From Mangrovimonas sp. ST2L15 (GTDB taxonomy: Bacteria > Bacteroidota > Bacteroidia > Flavobacteriales > Flavobacteriaceae): DNA of 64,000 nucleotides. The notes below the pieces were generated by a model, which had not been told where the DNA came from, did no database searches, and worked only from the letters and a program-made list of their open reading frames with translations. The position numbers were made by a program, and so were the translations under genes. The stretch covers positions 1,630,501 through 1,694,500 of the forward strand of contig NZ_LBIQ01000030.1 of the NCBI RefSeq assembly GCF_001280515.1. Reading direction: 5' to 3'. Numbering within the stretch: the first letter of the stretch is position 1; each line of letters starts with the position of its first letter. Shown here piece after piece: positions 26,940 to 36,421 of this stretch.

Positions 26940-28268
26940 ATGGAGCAAAAGAAAGTCGCATTTTATACATTGGGTTGTAAGCTGAATTTTTCAGAAACCT
27001 CTACTATCGCCAGAAACTTTACTAATGAAGGGTTTGAGCGTGTAGATTTTTCTGAGAAAGCAGATATATATGTTATTAATACCTGCTCTGTTACCGAGAA
27101 TGCAGATAAACGATTCAAAACGATCGTGAAACAAGCGCAAAAGGCAAATCCCGATGCTTTTGTTGCTGCAGTAGGTTGTTATGCTCAATTAAAACCGCAG
27201 GAATTAGCAGATGTGGATGGGGTTGATTTGGTTTTGGGGGCTACCGAGAAATTTAAAATTACGGACTATTTGAATGACCTTTCCAAAAATGATATGGGTG
27301 AAGTTCATTCTTGTGAAATTGAGGAAGCCGATTTTTATGTAGGTAGTTATTCCATAGGAGATAGAACAAGAGCTTTTTTAAAGGTTCAAGACGGATGTGA
27401 TTACAAATGCACCTATTGCACCATTCCATTGGCCAGAGGGATTTCTAGAAGTGACACCATGGACAATGTATTGAAAAATGCTAAAGAGATTTCTGAAAAA
27501 GGGATTAAAGAAATTGTCTTGACTGGTGTGAACATTGGAGATTATGGAAAAGGCGAATTTGGAAATAAACGTCATGAGCATACATTTCTAGATTTAGTAA
27601 CCCAACTGGATCAGGTTGAGGGAATAGAAAGATTGCGTATATCTTCCATTGAACCAAATCTTTTAAAAAATGAAACCATTGACCTTGTTTCTCGATCAAG
27701 AGCCTTTGTGCCTCATTTTCATATTCCTTTGCAAAGTGGTAGCAACGATATATTGAAAAAAATGAAGCGCAGGTATTTGCGTGAGCTTTATGTAGATAGA
27801 GTAGCTAAGGTAAGAGAAGTAATGCCACACGCATGTATTGGGGTGGATGTTATAGTTGGGTTCCCTGGGGAAACGGATGAACACTTTTTAGAAACCTACC
27901 ATTTCCTAAACGAATTGGATATCTCTTACTTACATGTTTTTACCTATTCGGAGCGGGATAATACAGAGGCCGCAGAAATGATGGGTGTGGTGCCCAAAAA
28001 GGTCAGAAATAAACGAAGTAAAATGCTTCGGGGTCTATCCGTTAAAAAGAGAAGAGCTTTTTATGAAAGTCAATTGGGAACGCAGCGAACAGTTTTGTTT
28101 GAAGGCGAGAATAAAGAAGGTTATATTCATGGCTTTACTGAAAATTACGTTAAGGTAAAGGCGCCCTGGAACCCAGAATTAGTCAATACATTACATCCGG
28201 TGTCACTTACCGAAATTGATGAAGACGGATTGGTAAGGTTTGATTTTGTGAAAGTTGCGGTGTCTTAA
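26940..28268 (+). CDS. mtaB: tRNA N6-threonylcarbamoyladenosine (37)-methylthiotransferase
   Basis: 442 aa. The N-terminal UPF0004 domain has three cluster cysteines (C13 in LGCKLNFSE, C49 in NTCSVTENAD, C80 in VGCYAQLKP). The radical SAM domain has GCDYKCTYC (C153, C157, C160). The C-terminus (about 375-438) is a TRAM-like RNA-binding domain. The LGCKLNF and TENADKRF wording fits MtaB, which converts t6A37 to ms2t6A37 in tRNAs, rather than MiaB or RimO. All cluster cysteines are intact. Confidence 0.92.
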   Translation: MEQKKVAFYTLGCKLNFSETSTIARNFTNEGFERVDFSEKADIYVINTCSVTENADKRFKTIVKQAQKANPDAFVAAVGCYAQLKPQELADVDGVDLVLGATEKFKITDYLNDLSKNDMGEVHSCEIEEADFYVGSYSIGDRTRAFLKVQDGCDYKCTYCTIPLARGISRSDTMDNVLKNAKEISEKGIKEIVLTGVNIGDYGKGEFGNKRHEHTFLDLVTQLDQVEGIERLRISSIEPNLLKNETIDLVSRSRAFVPHFHIPLQSGSNDILKKMKRRYLRELYVDRVAKVREVMPHACIGVDVIVGFPGETDEHFLETYHFLNELDISYLHVFTYSERDNTEAAEMMGVVPKKVRNKRSKMLRGLSVKKRRAFYESQLGTQRTVLFEGENKEGYIHGFTENYVKVKAPWNPELVNTLHPVSLTEIDEDGLVRFDFVKVAVS

Positions 28269-28365
28269 GAACGTAATTTCACAGATAATCTAAGAAATTA
28301 TCCGTTTATCTAATTTTAAAATTGAAAGAGTTTAATTACACTACTTTGGCGGAAATTTCGCCCCA

Positions 28366-28863
28366 ATGAAACACTTTATTGTACTTTTTTTAAGCACATT
28401 CCTGGTTTTTAATTGTTCAGAGGATCAATCTTCGGAAGAAGAGAAGGTTAGCTATGTATGGAAATTAACAGAATGGAGTTTAAAGGAGTCTATAGATTTA
28501 AACAATGATGGAGAGGCGACAAGCAGCTTTGTTCCAGGTTGTTTAAATGGTTCAAGGATATATTTTTCAGATTCTGAAAACGCTTCGGTTTTTATTTCAT
28601 CAGATGTTACTTTTTATCAAGATCACGAAAGTCTTGATTATGCCATGTCATGCTCTACCTCTTCAGATAGACCTGTTGTGGAAATTACATATAGTAAAAA
28701 TGGAGATGAAATAATATTGAATACACCTGATGGTATTTTTAATGGCTATTTTGAAGGCAATGATTTATTGGTAGAGATTCCAGAAGGCTTTGAAGTTTTG
28801 GATAATGTTACTTTTGAAACTGTTTTGACAATGGATTTAACATTGAAATTTTCCAAAGAGTAA
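28366..28863 (+). CDS. Lipocalin-like lipoprotein, function unknown
   Basis: 165 aa. The lipoprotein signal (STFLVFNCSED) is followed by an acidic stretch (EDQSSEEEK), which in Bacteroidota can direct lipoproteins to the cell surface. The mature part is beta-rich, with YVWKLTEWSLKESIDLNNDG near the start and a central pair of Cys residues; the VWKLTEW opening resembles lipocalin-like domains. It stands alone between mtaB and a terminator. Ligand unknown. Confidence 0.6.
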   Translation: MKHFIVLFLSTFLVFNCSEDQSSEEEKVSYVWKLTEWSLKESIDLNNDGEATSSFVPGCLNGSRIYFSDSENASVFISSDVTFYQDHESLDYAMSCSTSSDRPVVEITYSKNGDEIILNTPDGIFNGYFEGNDLLVEIPEGFEVLDNVTFETVLTMDLTLKFSKE

Positions 28864-28886
28864 TAAATATAAGTTTTGAATATAAA

Positions 28887-28915
28887 AAAAGGCCAAGATT
28901 AATTCTTGGCCTTTT
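28887..28915. terminator. Bidirectional terminator
   Basis: The stem AAAAGGCCAAGA / TCTTGGCCTTTT has a 5-nt loop and lies between the convergent lipoprotein (+) and GNAT-like (-) genes. Confidence 0.85.
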
Positions 28916-28933
28916 CATTTTCTATTGACAGCC

Positions 28934-29236
28934 TTATATTCGCACACCAACGGGTAGCATACTTTTATACTGTCTATTTCTTCTTATAAATTTGGCTATC
29001 TCGGGACTTGTTGGAACCACACTTAAGTTTCTTTCTTCTATGTCCTGTAGTACTACTTTAATAAAGTCATTCTGAAATTCATCAGATTCTATATCACTTG
29101 GAATTATCAATTTCGTTAAAAAGATTTTCCTTTCCTGTAGAGAATATTCAATTTTCGCTAAGCTATTATCGACTTTTAGCTCATATTGGCGCAAAAAGTC
29201 ATTATCAATTAGTTCTGCTGCATCAATCATAATCAT
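28934..29236 (-). CDS. Small GNAT-like (YidJ/YjdJ-type) acetyltransferase domain protein
   Basis: 100 aa from ATG at 29236; an alternative ATG lies two codons on. The sequence SLAKIEYSLQERKIFLTKLIIPSD, a helix, then SVVPTSPEIAKFIRRNRQY matches the minimal GNAT-type domain of about 90 residues, where the final VVPTSPE...YIRRHPEY-like element is characteristic. The substrate is unknown. The typical acetyl-CoA GxGxG segment is not obvious, so activity is uncertain. Confidence 0.6.
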   Translation of the reverse strand: MIMIDAAELIDNDFLRQYELKVDNSLAKIEYSLQERKIFLTKLIIPSDIESDEFQNDFIKVVLQDIEERNLSVVPTSPEIAKFIRRNRQYKSMLPVGVRI

Positions 29237-29348
29237 TAAGTTTTATTCAATGGAATTTGTAAGAAGTGAACACTATTTTCAATAGTTTTGTAACGCAAAG
29301 GTACGAAAAAATATTGTTAATAAGAAAAGTGTAAGTGGTTAAAGCCTT

Positions 29349-30011
29349 ATGGATCAAGAGCTAATTCATGTTTATTTTATGCCCGGAATGGCTGCGAAAT
29401 CTACTATTTTCGAAAAAATAGAACTCCCTAAAGACCAATTTGAAATGCACTTTTTAGAATGGATCATTCCCTTAAAAAATGAATCCATTCAAAGTTATGC
29501 CAAGAGATTGTGTGAAAATATTGAACATGAAAATATTGTTTTGGTGGGTGTTTCCTTTGGTGGGATTATGGTTCAGGAAATGTCAAAAATCATAAAAACC
29601 AGAAAGATTATTGTCGTTTCAAGTGTCAAGACTAAATATGAATTACCAAGACGTATGAGAGCAATGAGAACACTTAAGGCGTATTGTTTAATTCCCAAAG
29701 AATTTCAAGCAAATGTGGATAGGTTGGCCAAATTTGCTTTTGGTAAAACTGCTACCGAACGTATTGATTTATATAGGAAATTTCTATATATAAATGATCC
29801 GTCCTATTTAAAATGGGCTATTAAACAAGTGGTTTGTTGGAATCAAAATAAACCACTGCCCAATACCATTCACATTCATGGTGATAAGGATTTGGTATTT
29901 CCTAAACGATATATTAAGGATTGCGAATGTGTAAAGGGAGGTACGCACATCATGGTTGTCAACAGGTTTAAATGGTTTAATGAGCATTTGCCAAGCCTTA
30001 TTTTAAGTTAA
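29349..30011 (+). CDS. Alpha/beta hydrolase
   Basis: 220 aa. The compact alpha/beta-hydrolase fold has the nucleophile elbow GVSFGG (Ser69), the acid loop HIHGDKDLVFP and a C-terminal GGTHIMV with the catalytic His. There is no signal peptide, so it is cytoplasmic. The substrate is not predictable; esterases and thioesterases share this shape. It is 53 nt upstream of the lytic transglycosylase gene on the same strand. Confidence 0.8.
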   Translation: MDQELIHVYFMPGMAAKSTIFEKIELPKDQFEMHFLEWIIPLKNESIQSYAKRLCENIEHENIVLVGVSFGGIMVQEMSKIIKTRKIIVVSSVKTKYELPRRMRAMRTLKAYCLIPKEFQANVDRLAKFAFGKTATERIDLYRKFLYINDPSYLKWAIKQVVCWNQNKPLPNTIHIHGDKDLVFPKRYIKDCECVKGGTHIMVVNRFKWFNEHLPSLILS

Positions 30012-30064
30012 AGTCCCTCAAAACATTATACTTTTTTTATACTTTTATAAAAAACTGAATTAGC

Positions 30065-30988
30065 ATGAAATGGATTAAGAATTTGTTAGCTTTTGTTGGC
30101 TTATTCGCAGTTGTGAGCTTATTTGTTTACGCAATGCAAGATGCTCCAACCGACGAGAATTTTGAGAAGAAATTGGTGAATGATTATAATGTGTATGCCC
30201 TTCAAATTCCCGATGATTTGGATTTCGCCAAAGAAGCGATGCCCTTAGAGAATCCAGATATTTATGAAAGGATGGATCGTGAGCTTTTAGTCAATACCTA
30301 TTGGCAATCGAATGGCTTACTGATGTTTAAAAGGGCTAGAAAATACTTCCCTGTTATCGAACCTATTTTGGAAAAGCACGGAATTCCAGAAGATTTTAAA
30401 TATCTAGCGGTCATTGAAAGTGGTTTAACCAATGCTGTTTCTCCTGCTGGTGCGCGAGGATTTTGGCAAATTATGAGAGATACAGGTAGAGAATTGGGGC
30501 TTGAGATAAATGATAATGTGGATGAGCGTTATAACCTAGAGTTAGCAACAGAGGCAGCTTGTCAATACCTCAAAAATTCTAAAGAAAGATTAGGAAGTTG
30601 GACTTTGGCAGCTGCGGCATACAATGCTGGGGAAGCTGGTATTAAGAAGGAGTTGGAAAGACAAAATGTAAAAGATTACTATGATTTATTACTTGGAGAG
30701 GAAACAGGAAGATATGTTTTTAGAATCGTTGCTTTAAAAGAAATACTAAACCATCCAGATAAGTATGGTTTTAATTTTAGGGAGAAAGATTTGTATAAAC
30801 CAATACCTACCTATAAGGTGGAGGTAGATACTGCTGTAACTGATTTTACCAAATTTGCAGACGATTATGATATCAATTATAAAATACTTAAAATCCACAA
30901 TCCTTGGTTAAGGGAAAAGCACCTTAATAATAAGTCGAATAAACAGTATTTCATTGAGATTCCGAAAACAGGATCTTATGTGAACTAA
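30065..30988 (+). CDS. Lytic transglycosylase (SLT/MltD-like)
   Basis: 307 aa. A signal anchor (about residues 6-23) precedes an SLT domain (about 95-230) with AVIESGLTNAVSPAGARGFW, where Glu118 is the catalytic acid, and AAAAYNAGEAGI near its end. It cleaves peptidoglycan glycan strands to anhydromuropeptides in the periplasm. The C-terminal 60 residues may be a LysM-like remnant (DYDINYKILKIHNPWL). The cls gene follows 9 nt later, so they are probably one transcript. Confidence 0.9.
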   Translation: MKWIKNLLAFVGLFAVVSLFVYAMQDAPTDENFEKKLVNDYNVYALQIPDDLDFAKEAMPLENPDIYERMDRELLVNTYWQSNGLLMFKRARKYFPVIEPILEKHGIPEDFKYLAVIESGLTNAVSPAGARGFWQIMRDTGRELGLEINDNVDERYNLELATEAACQYLKNSKERLGSWTLAAAAYNAGEAGIKKELERQNVKDYYDLLLGEETGRYVFRIVALKEILNHPDKYGFNFREKDLYKPIPTYKVEVDTAVTDFTKFADDYDINYKILKIHNPWLREKHLNNKSNKQYFIEIPKTGSYVN

Positions 30989-30997
30989 ATCCCATAT

Positions 30998-32458
30998 ATG
31001 ATAGAATATTTTAAGGAGAATCCCTGGCGCATTTTAATACTAATAAACTATATATTAGCTATTTCAGCAGCATTTTTTATTATTCTTAAAAACATTAATC
31101 CAACCAAAACATTATCTTATGTTTTGGTTTTGGTTTTTTTTCCCTTTTTTGGATTGTTGGTGTATTATTTCTTTGGTCAAGAATACCGGAAAAGTAAAAT
31201 TTTCAATCGTAAACACATTCTCAATCAAAGTATAGTTAGAAGAATTCAAGATGAGTTAAAATTAAATAATCGTGAAAAGCGTGAATTGAAGGCAATCTTG
31301 GAGGATAAGGTTCGATTAGTAAAGTTGATGTACAAAAATGAACATTCTCCTTTAACCTTGGAGAATAAGGTTCAATTATTAATTAACGGAGAGGCAAAAT
31401 TTGAATCTGTTTTAAACGATTTAAACGAAGCAAAGGATCATATACATTTAGAGTACTATATCTTTCATGATGATGAGGCAGGAAACCCTATAATAGATAT
31501 TTTGTGTGAAAAGGCAAAACAAGGTGTTGAGGTTAGAGTAAGTGTTGATGATGTTGGAAGTAAGTTTAGCAGAAATACAAAAAGGAGATTCAAGGAGTCT
31601 GGGGTTCAAGTCAATTATTTTATGCCTGTTTTTTTTCCATCTTTTACTGGCAAAATGAATTACAGGAACCATAGGAAGATTATAATTGTTGATGGAAAAA
31701 TAGGGTATTTGGGAGGAATCAATATTTCAAAGGAATATTTAAATCCAGAGAACAAAACTACCCCATTTTGGAGAGATAGTCACTTGAGAATTGAAGGAGA
31801 GGCTGTAAAGCCATTACAAATTCAATTTTTTATGACCTGGAATTTTGTTTCTTCAGAAAAGGTGAAGTTAGCCGATCGATATTTTCCAGAAATTTTGGAA
31901 GATTATGATGATGTTCCCGTACAAATTGCTGGAAGTGGCCCGGATACAGATTGGGCCAATATTATGGAAGTAATTTTCATGGCAATTGTTTCTGCAAGCA
32001 AATATGTTTATATCACGACACCTTATTTCATTCCCAATGATGAAATAATTAAAGCTATTCAAATTGCCTCTAAAAGTGGTGTAAAGGTAAAACTGTTGAT
32101 TCCCAAAAATTCAGATTCTTGGACTGCCAAATATGCCTCCAATTCTTATCTGGAGCCACTTTTGGAATCAGGAGTTGAGGTTTATAGATACTGTAAAGGG
32201 ATCATTCATGCTAAGACTATTGTGGTTGACGATATCTTTTGCAGTGTTGGGACAGCCAACATGGACTATAGGAGCTTCAACATTAATTTTGAGATTAATG
32301 CTTTAATATATCATGAAGAACAGACCATAACCTTAAAAAATCAATTTATGGAAGATTTAAAAGATTGTGAACCGGTTGACTACGAAAGGTGGTTGGAGAG
32401 ACCTAAAATAAACAAACTGAAAGAATCTTTCTGTCGCCTTTTGGCACCTTTACTTTAA
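30998..32458 (+). CDS. cls: Cardiolipin synthase
   Basis: 486 aa. Two N-terminal transmembrane helices (about 10-30 and 38-60) precede two phospholipase D domains, with HxKxxxxD at His225/Lys227/Asp232 (HRKIIIVDG) and His404/Lys406/Asp411 (HAKTIVVDD). It condenses two phosphatidylglycerols to cardiolipin at the inner membrane. Its stop codon is separated by a single base from the stop of the convergent next gene, so there is no room for a terminator. Confidence 0.93.
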   Translation: MIEYFKENPWRILILINYILAISAAFFIILKNINPTKTLSYVLVLVFFPFFGLLVYYFFGQEYRKSKIFNRKHILNQSIVRRIQDELKLNNREKRELKAILEDKVRLVKLMYKNEHSPLTLENKVQLLINGEAKFESVLNDLNEAKDHIHLEYYIFHDDEAGNPIIDILCEKAKQGVEVRVSVDDVGSKFSRNTKRRFKESGVQVNYFMPVFFPSFTGKMNYRNHRKIIIVDGKIGYLGGINISKEYLNPENKTTPFWRDSHLRIEGEAVKPLQIQFFMTWNFVSSEKVKLADRYFPEILEDYDDVPVQIAGSGPDTDWANIMEVIFMAIVSASKYVYITTPYFIPNDEIIKAIQIASKSGVKVKLLIPKNSDSWTAKYASNSYLEPLLESGVEVYRYCKGIIHAKTIVVDDIFCSVGTANMDYRSFNINFEINALIYHEEQTITLKNQFMEDLKDCEPVDYERWLERPKINKLKESFCRLLAPLL

Positions 32459-32459
32459 T

Positions 32460-33032
32460 TTACCGACGTTTTCCTGGGCGTTGTTGTCTATGTCCTCCAA
32501 AATGTTGATTAGGCATTTGGGCACGTTTCATGTTTTCCTTCATCATTTTGATTTGTTCATTCAACATGTTGTGCTTGTCTAGCTTTTGAGCTTCATTCAA
32601 AAGAGCTTGAGCTTCTGTTTTTCTTCTTTTAGCAAAAGCAATACCCGCCAAATTTAATTTAGCCATAGCCAAATCATGATCCATTGCGAGACCTAGTGAG
32701 ATGGCTTTCTTAAAGTATTTTTCAGCATCATTCATATTGCTTTGGGAAACCATAATTCCATGAAGATAATTGTAATATCCTTGTTGCTTTTTAACTAAAG
32801 CGCCCTCTGGGTTCTTTATTTTGTCTAACCATTTTTTGGCACCTTCAAAGTCTTGTTTTCGCAATCTTAAAAATGCTAAAAGAATCATTTCATTCTTAAA
32901 ATAGAGGAAAATAAAAATCCCAGCTAATAAGATGAACATAATGCCATTACCAATATTTCCTTCAATGAATTGATAAACGGCATAAGCTAATACTAGGACT
33001 GCAATAACGAGTTTGAATATTTTATTGAACAT
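32460..33032 (-). CDS. Membrane protein with TPR-like cytoplasmic region
   Basis: 190 aa. Two transmembrane helices lie near the N-terminus (about 6-20 and 28-45, IGNGIMFILLAGIFIFLYF), followed by TPR-like helices (MNDAEKYFKKAISLGLAMDHDLAMAKLNLAGIAF) and a basic, Gln/Arg-rich tail. Similar short TPR membrane proteins are widespread and unnamed in flavobacteria. It is convergent with cls and divergent from rpmH. Confidence 0.65.
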   Translation of the reverse strand: MFNKIFKLVIAVLVLAYAVYQFIEGNIGNGIMFILLAGIFIFLYFKNEMILLAFLRLRKQDFEGAKKWLDKIKNPEGALVKKQQGYYNYLHGIMVSQSNMNDAEKYFKKAISLGLAMDHDLAMAKLNLAGIAFAKRRKTEAQALLNEAQKLDKHNMLNEQIKMMKENMKRAQMPNQHFGGHRQQRPGKRR

Positions 33033-33174
33033 AAACTGCTATGAATGATCTTAAATAATTAATTTTGCTGCAAATTTAAGATGTTTAAATTTGAAATCAC
33101 ACCTCAAAAATGGGTTTTTCAAATTTTGTTTGCAAACAAGCAAATATTAAAATTAAAATATTTTTTAAATAAGG

Positions 33175-33205
33175 TTTGCTAAATAAAAAAGCCTTTGTAT
33201 ATTTG
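33175..33205 (+). promoter_or_regulatory. Promoter of rpmH
   Basis: TTTG (33175-33178), a 19-nt spacer, then TATATTTG (33198-33205) followed by C is a textbook Bacteroidota housekeeping promoter. Confidence 0.8.
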
Positions 33206-33277
33206 CACGCACTTTTGGATACCCCAAAGGTTTTGATAGTTAATTAGGAATTATTCAGATAATAAAGATACAAGGAA

Positions 33278-33436
33278 ATGAAAAGAACGTTTCAACCATC
33301 AAAGAGAAAGAGGAGAAATAAACATGGCTTTAGAGAGCGTATGGCTTCAGCCAATGGTAGAAAAGTACTTGCTCGTAGAAGAGCCAAGGGTAGAAAGAAA
33401 TTAACTGTATCTTCTGAATCAAGACATAAGAGATAA
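33278..33436 (+). CDS. rpmH: 50S ribosomal protein L34
   Basis: 52 aa, recognised by translation of the short frame. It starts [18 protein letters not shown] and continues [20 protein letters not shown], the near-invariant L34 core. It has a perfect promoter, an A-rich leader of about 60 nt and its own terminator. The usual neighbours rnpA and dnaA are absent; carB follows instead. Confidence 0.97.
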   Translation: MKRTFQPSKRKRRNKHGFRERMASANGRKVLARRRAKGRKKLTVSSESRHKR

Positions 33437-33457
33437 ATGATTAACAATGGTTAATAT

Positions 33458-33490
33458 AAAAAAGGTGTTACTAAGAGTAGCGCCTTTTTT
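33458..33490 (+). terminator. Intrinsic terminator of rpmH
   Basis: AAAAAAGGTGTTACT pairs with AGTAGCGCCTTTTTT (two G-U pairs) around a 3-nt loop and ends in a T run, 22 nt after the rpmH stop. Confidence 0.85.
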
Positions 33491-33546
33491 TATGTCTCGT
33501 ATTCATTCACTATTTTTGCAAAAACAAATAAACTTCATTTAAAAAG

Positions 33547-36399
33547 ATGCCTAAAGATTCAAGTATCAAGTCAATTTTAATTATTGGTTCAGGTCCCATC
33601 ATTATTGGTCAAGCTTGTGAATTTGATTATTCTGGAAGTCAAGCCTTGAGATCTTTGAGAGAGGACGGAATTGAAACCATTCTTATTAATTCAAACCCAG
33701 CAACCATCATGACAGACCCATCAATGGCTGATCATGTTTATTTGTTGCCATTGACTACCAAATCCATAGTTCAAATATTAAAGGATCACCCTCAGATTGA
33801 TGCTGTTTTACCTACAATGGGTGGGCAGACCGCTTTGAATTTATGTATTGAAGCAGACGAAAAGGGTATTTGGAAAGATTTTGGAGTAAAAATCATTGGT
33901 GTTGATATCGATGCTATCAACATTACAGAAGACCGTGAGAAATTCCGTGAATTGATGTTGGAAATAGGTGTTGGTATGGCACCTCAAGCAACTGCCACTT
34001 CATTTTTAAAAGGTAAAGAAATAGCGCAGGAATTTGGATTCCCGTTGTGTATTAGAGCATCTTTTACCCTAGGTGGAGCAGGAGCTTCTATTGTCTATAA
34101 TGAAGAAGAGTTTGATGAATCATTAACTAGAGGACTGGAAATTTCCCCCATCCACGAAGTTATGATAGATAAGGCCATGATGGGCTGGAAAGAGTATGAG
34201 TTAGAGCTACTTCGTGACAAAAATGACAATGTTGTTATTATTTGTACCATAGAAAATATGGATCCTATGGGAATCCATACAGGTGACTCAATTACAGTTG
34301 CACCTGCTATGACATTGTCTGACAAGACCTTTCAAAAAATGCGTGATATGGCCATCCTTATGATGCGTAGTATCGGTGATTTTGCAGGAGGATGTAACGT
34401 TCAGTTTGCAGTAAGCCCAGATGAGAATGAAGAAATTATAGCTATTGAAATTAATCCTAGGGTTTCTCGTTCATCTGCTTTAGCCAGTAAAGCTACAGGT
34501 TATCCAATTGCGAAGATAGCATCTAAGTTGGCTTTGGGTTATACTCTAGATGAGTTAAACAATCAAATTACACAATCGACTTCTGCTTTATTTGAACCTA
34601 CATTAGATTATGTTATCGTTAAAATTCCAAGATGGAACTTCGATAAGTTTGAAGGTAGCGACAGAACTCTAGGTCTTCAAATGAAATCTGTGGGAGAAGT
34701 TATGGGAATTGGAAGATCCTTCCAAGAAGCACTTCATAAGGCTACACAATCATTAGAAATTAAAAGAAATGGTTTGGGAGCCGATGGTAAGGGGTATAAA
34801 AATTATGACCAAATCATCAGTAAATTAACCCATGCTAGTTGGGATCGCGTCTTTGTGATTTATGATGCTATTCAAATGGGTATACCGTTGAGTAGAATTC
34901 ATGAAATCACTAAAATAGACATGTGGTTCTTGAAGCAATATGAGGAATTATATTTCCTAGAAAAGGAAATTTCACAATATACTATTGAAACTTTAGACAA
35001 GGATTTACTTTTAGAGGCAAAACAAAAAGGCTATGGTGACCGTCAGATTGCACATATGCTGAATTGTTTAGAAAGCGAAGTCTACAAGAAGCGTGAGGAA
35101 CTAGGAATTAATAGGGTTTACAAGTTAGTTGATACTTGTGCTGCAGAGTTTCAAGCGCAGACACCATATTACTACTCTACCTTTGAAAATGAGGTAAAAA
35201 CTAAAGATGGCAATGTTTTTACAGAAAACGAAAGTGTTGTTACTGATAAGAAGAAAATCATTGTATTAGGTTCTGGACCGAACAGAATTGGTCAAGGTAT
35301 CGAGTTTGATTACTGTTGTGTTCATGGGGTGTTAGCGGCAGCTGAGTGTGGTTATGAAACCATTATGATCAACTGTAATCCAGAGACGGTTTCTACAGAT
35401 TTTGATACTGCAGATAAATTATACTTTGAGCCGGTATTCTGGGAGCATATTTACGATATTATTAAGCACGAAAAACCAGAAGGTGTTATTGTTCAATTAG
35501 GAGGTCAAACAGCTCTTAAATTGGCTGAAAAACTGGATCGTTATGGTGTGAAAATTATTGGAACCAGTTATCAATCGTTAGATTTGGCTGAAGATAGAGG
35601 AAGCTTCTCAACGTTACTGAAAGAAAATAACATTCCTTATCCAGAATTTGACACGGCCGAAACTGCTGAAGAAGCCTTAAAAGTAGCTGATAAATTGGAT
35701 TTCCCAATTTTGGTTCGTCCTTCTTATGTATTAGGAGGGCAAGGAATGAAAATTGTTATCAATAAAAAGGAACTGGAAGAGCATGTCGTTGATTTATTGA
35801 GAAGCATTCCTAATAATAAACTGCTTTTAGATCACTACTTGGATGGTGCCATTGAGGCTGAGGCTGATGCCATTTGTGATGGTGAAAATGTATATATAAT
35901 AGGTATCATGGAGCATATTGAGCCATGTGGAATACATTCAGGAGATAGTAATGCAACGCTTCCTCCATTCAACTTAGGAGATCTGGTTTTACAACAAATT
36001 AAAGATCATACAAAGAAAATTGCCTTGGCGTTGAATACAGTAGGGTTGATTAATATTCAGTTTGCTATCAAGGATGATATGGTTTATATAATAGAAGCTA
36101 ATCCTAGAGCATCTAGAACAGTGCCATTTATTGCAAAGGCATATGGGGAGCCTTATGTAAACTTTGCAACCAAAGTAATGCTTGGAGAGAAAAAAGTAAC
36201 TGATTTTGATTTCAAGCCACACTTAGAAGGATATGCGATCAAACAGCCCGTATTCTCTTTCAACAAGTTCCCTAAGGTTAATAAGAAATTAGGACCAGAA
36301 ATGAAGAGTACAGGTGAAAGTATCTTATTTATTGATAGTTTAAAAGATGATGAATTCTACAACCTTTACGCTAGAAGAAAAATGTACTTGAGCAAATAA
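33547..36399 (+). CDS. carB: Carbamoyl-phosphate synthase large subunit lacking the allosteric domain
   Basis: 950 aa. Two homologous ATP-grasp halves are visible, the first starting IIGSGPIIIGQACEFDYSG and the second VLGSGPNRIGQGIEFDYCC, with intact ATP-binding and metal segments (EINPRVSRSSALASKATGYP, EANPRASRTVPFIAKAYG). It makes carbamoyl phosphate for pyrimidine and arginine synthesis with a CarA partner that is not in this window. The protein ends soon after GPEMKSTGE, about 120 residues short of E. coli CarB. The missing part is the C-terminal MGS-like domain that binds UMP and ornithine. The end is clean with a proper stop, so this is the short form of the family, as I recall for Bacteroidota, not a frameshift. 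A -7-like TATTTTTG at 33511-33518 precedes it. Confidence 0.96.
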   Translation: MPKDSSIKSILIIGSGPIIIGQACEFDYSGSQALRSLREDGIETILINSNPATIMTDPSMADHVYLLPLTTKSIVQILKDHPQIDAVLPTMGGQTALNLCIEADEKGIWKDFGVKIIGVDIDAINITEDREKFRELMLEIGVGMAPQATATSFLKGKEIAQEFGFPLCIRASFTLGGAGASIVYNEEEFDESLTRGLEISPIHEVMIDKAMMGWKEYELELLRDKNDNVVIICTIENMDPMGIHTGDSITVAPAMTLSDKTFQKMRDMAILMMRSIGDFAGGCNVQFAVSPDENEEIIAIEINPRVSRSSALASKATGYPIAKIASKLALGYTLDELNNQITQSTSALFEPTLDYVIVKIPRWNFDKFEGSDRTLGLQMKSVGEVMGIGRSFQEALHKATQSLEIKRNGLGADGKGYKNYDQIISKLTHASWDRVFVIYDAIQMGIPLSRIHEITKIDMWFLKQYEELYFLEKEISQYTIETLDKDLLLEAKQKGYGDRQIAHMLNCLESEVYKKREELGINRVYKLVDTCAAEFQAQTPYYYSTFENEVKTKDGNVFTENESVVTDKKKIIVLGSGPNRIGQGIEFDYCCVHGVLAAAECGYETIMINCNPETVSTDFDTADKLYFEPVFWEHIYDIIKHEKPEGVIVQLGGQTALKLAEKLDRYGVKIIGTSYQSLDLAEDRGSFSTLLKENNIPYPEFDTAETAEEALKVADKLDFPILVRPSYVLGGQGMKIVINKKELEEHVVDLLRSIPNNKLLLDHYLDGAIEAEADAICDGENVYIIGIMEHIEPCGIHSGDSNATLPPFNLGDLVLQQIKDHTKKIALALNTVGLINIQFAIKDDMVYIIEANPRASRTVPFIAKAYGEPYVNFATKVMLGEKKVTDFDFKPHLEGYAIKQPVFSFNKFPKVNKKLGPEMKSTGESILFIDSLKDDEFYNLYARRKMYLSK

Positions 36400-36421
36400 G
36401 AAGTAAGTATTCTAAAATAAA

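Noticed and set aside
33547-36399. CarB as a truncated pseudogene
   Set aside because: All catalytic motifs of both halves are intact and the stop is clean; absence of the MGS domain fits a natural short form.
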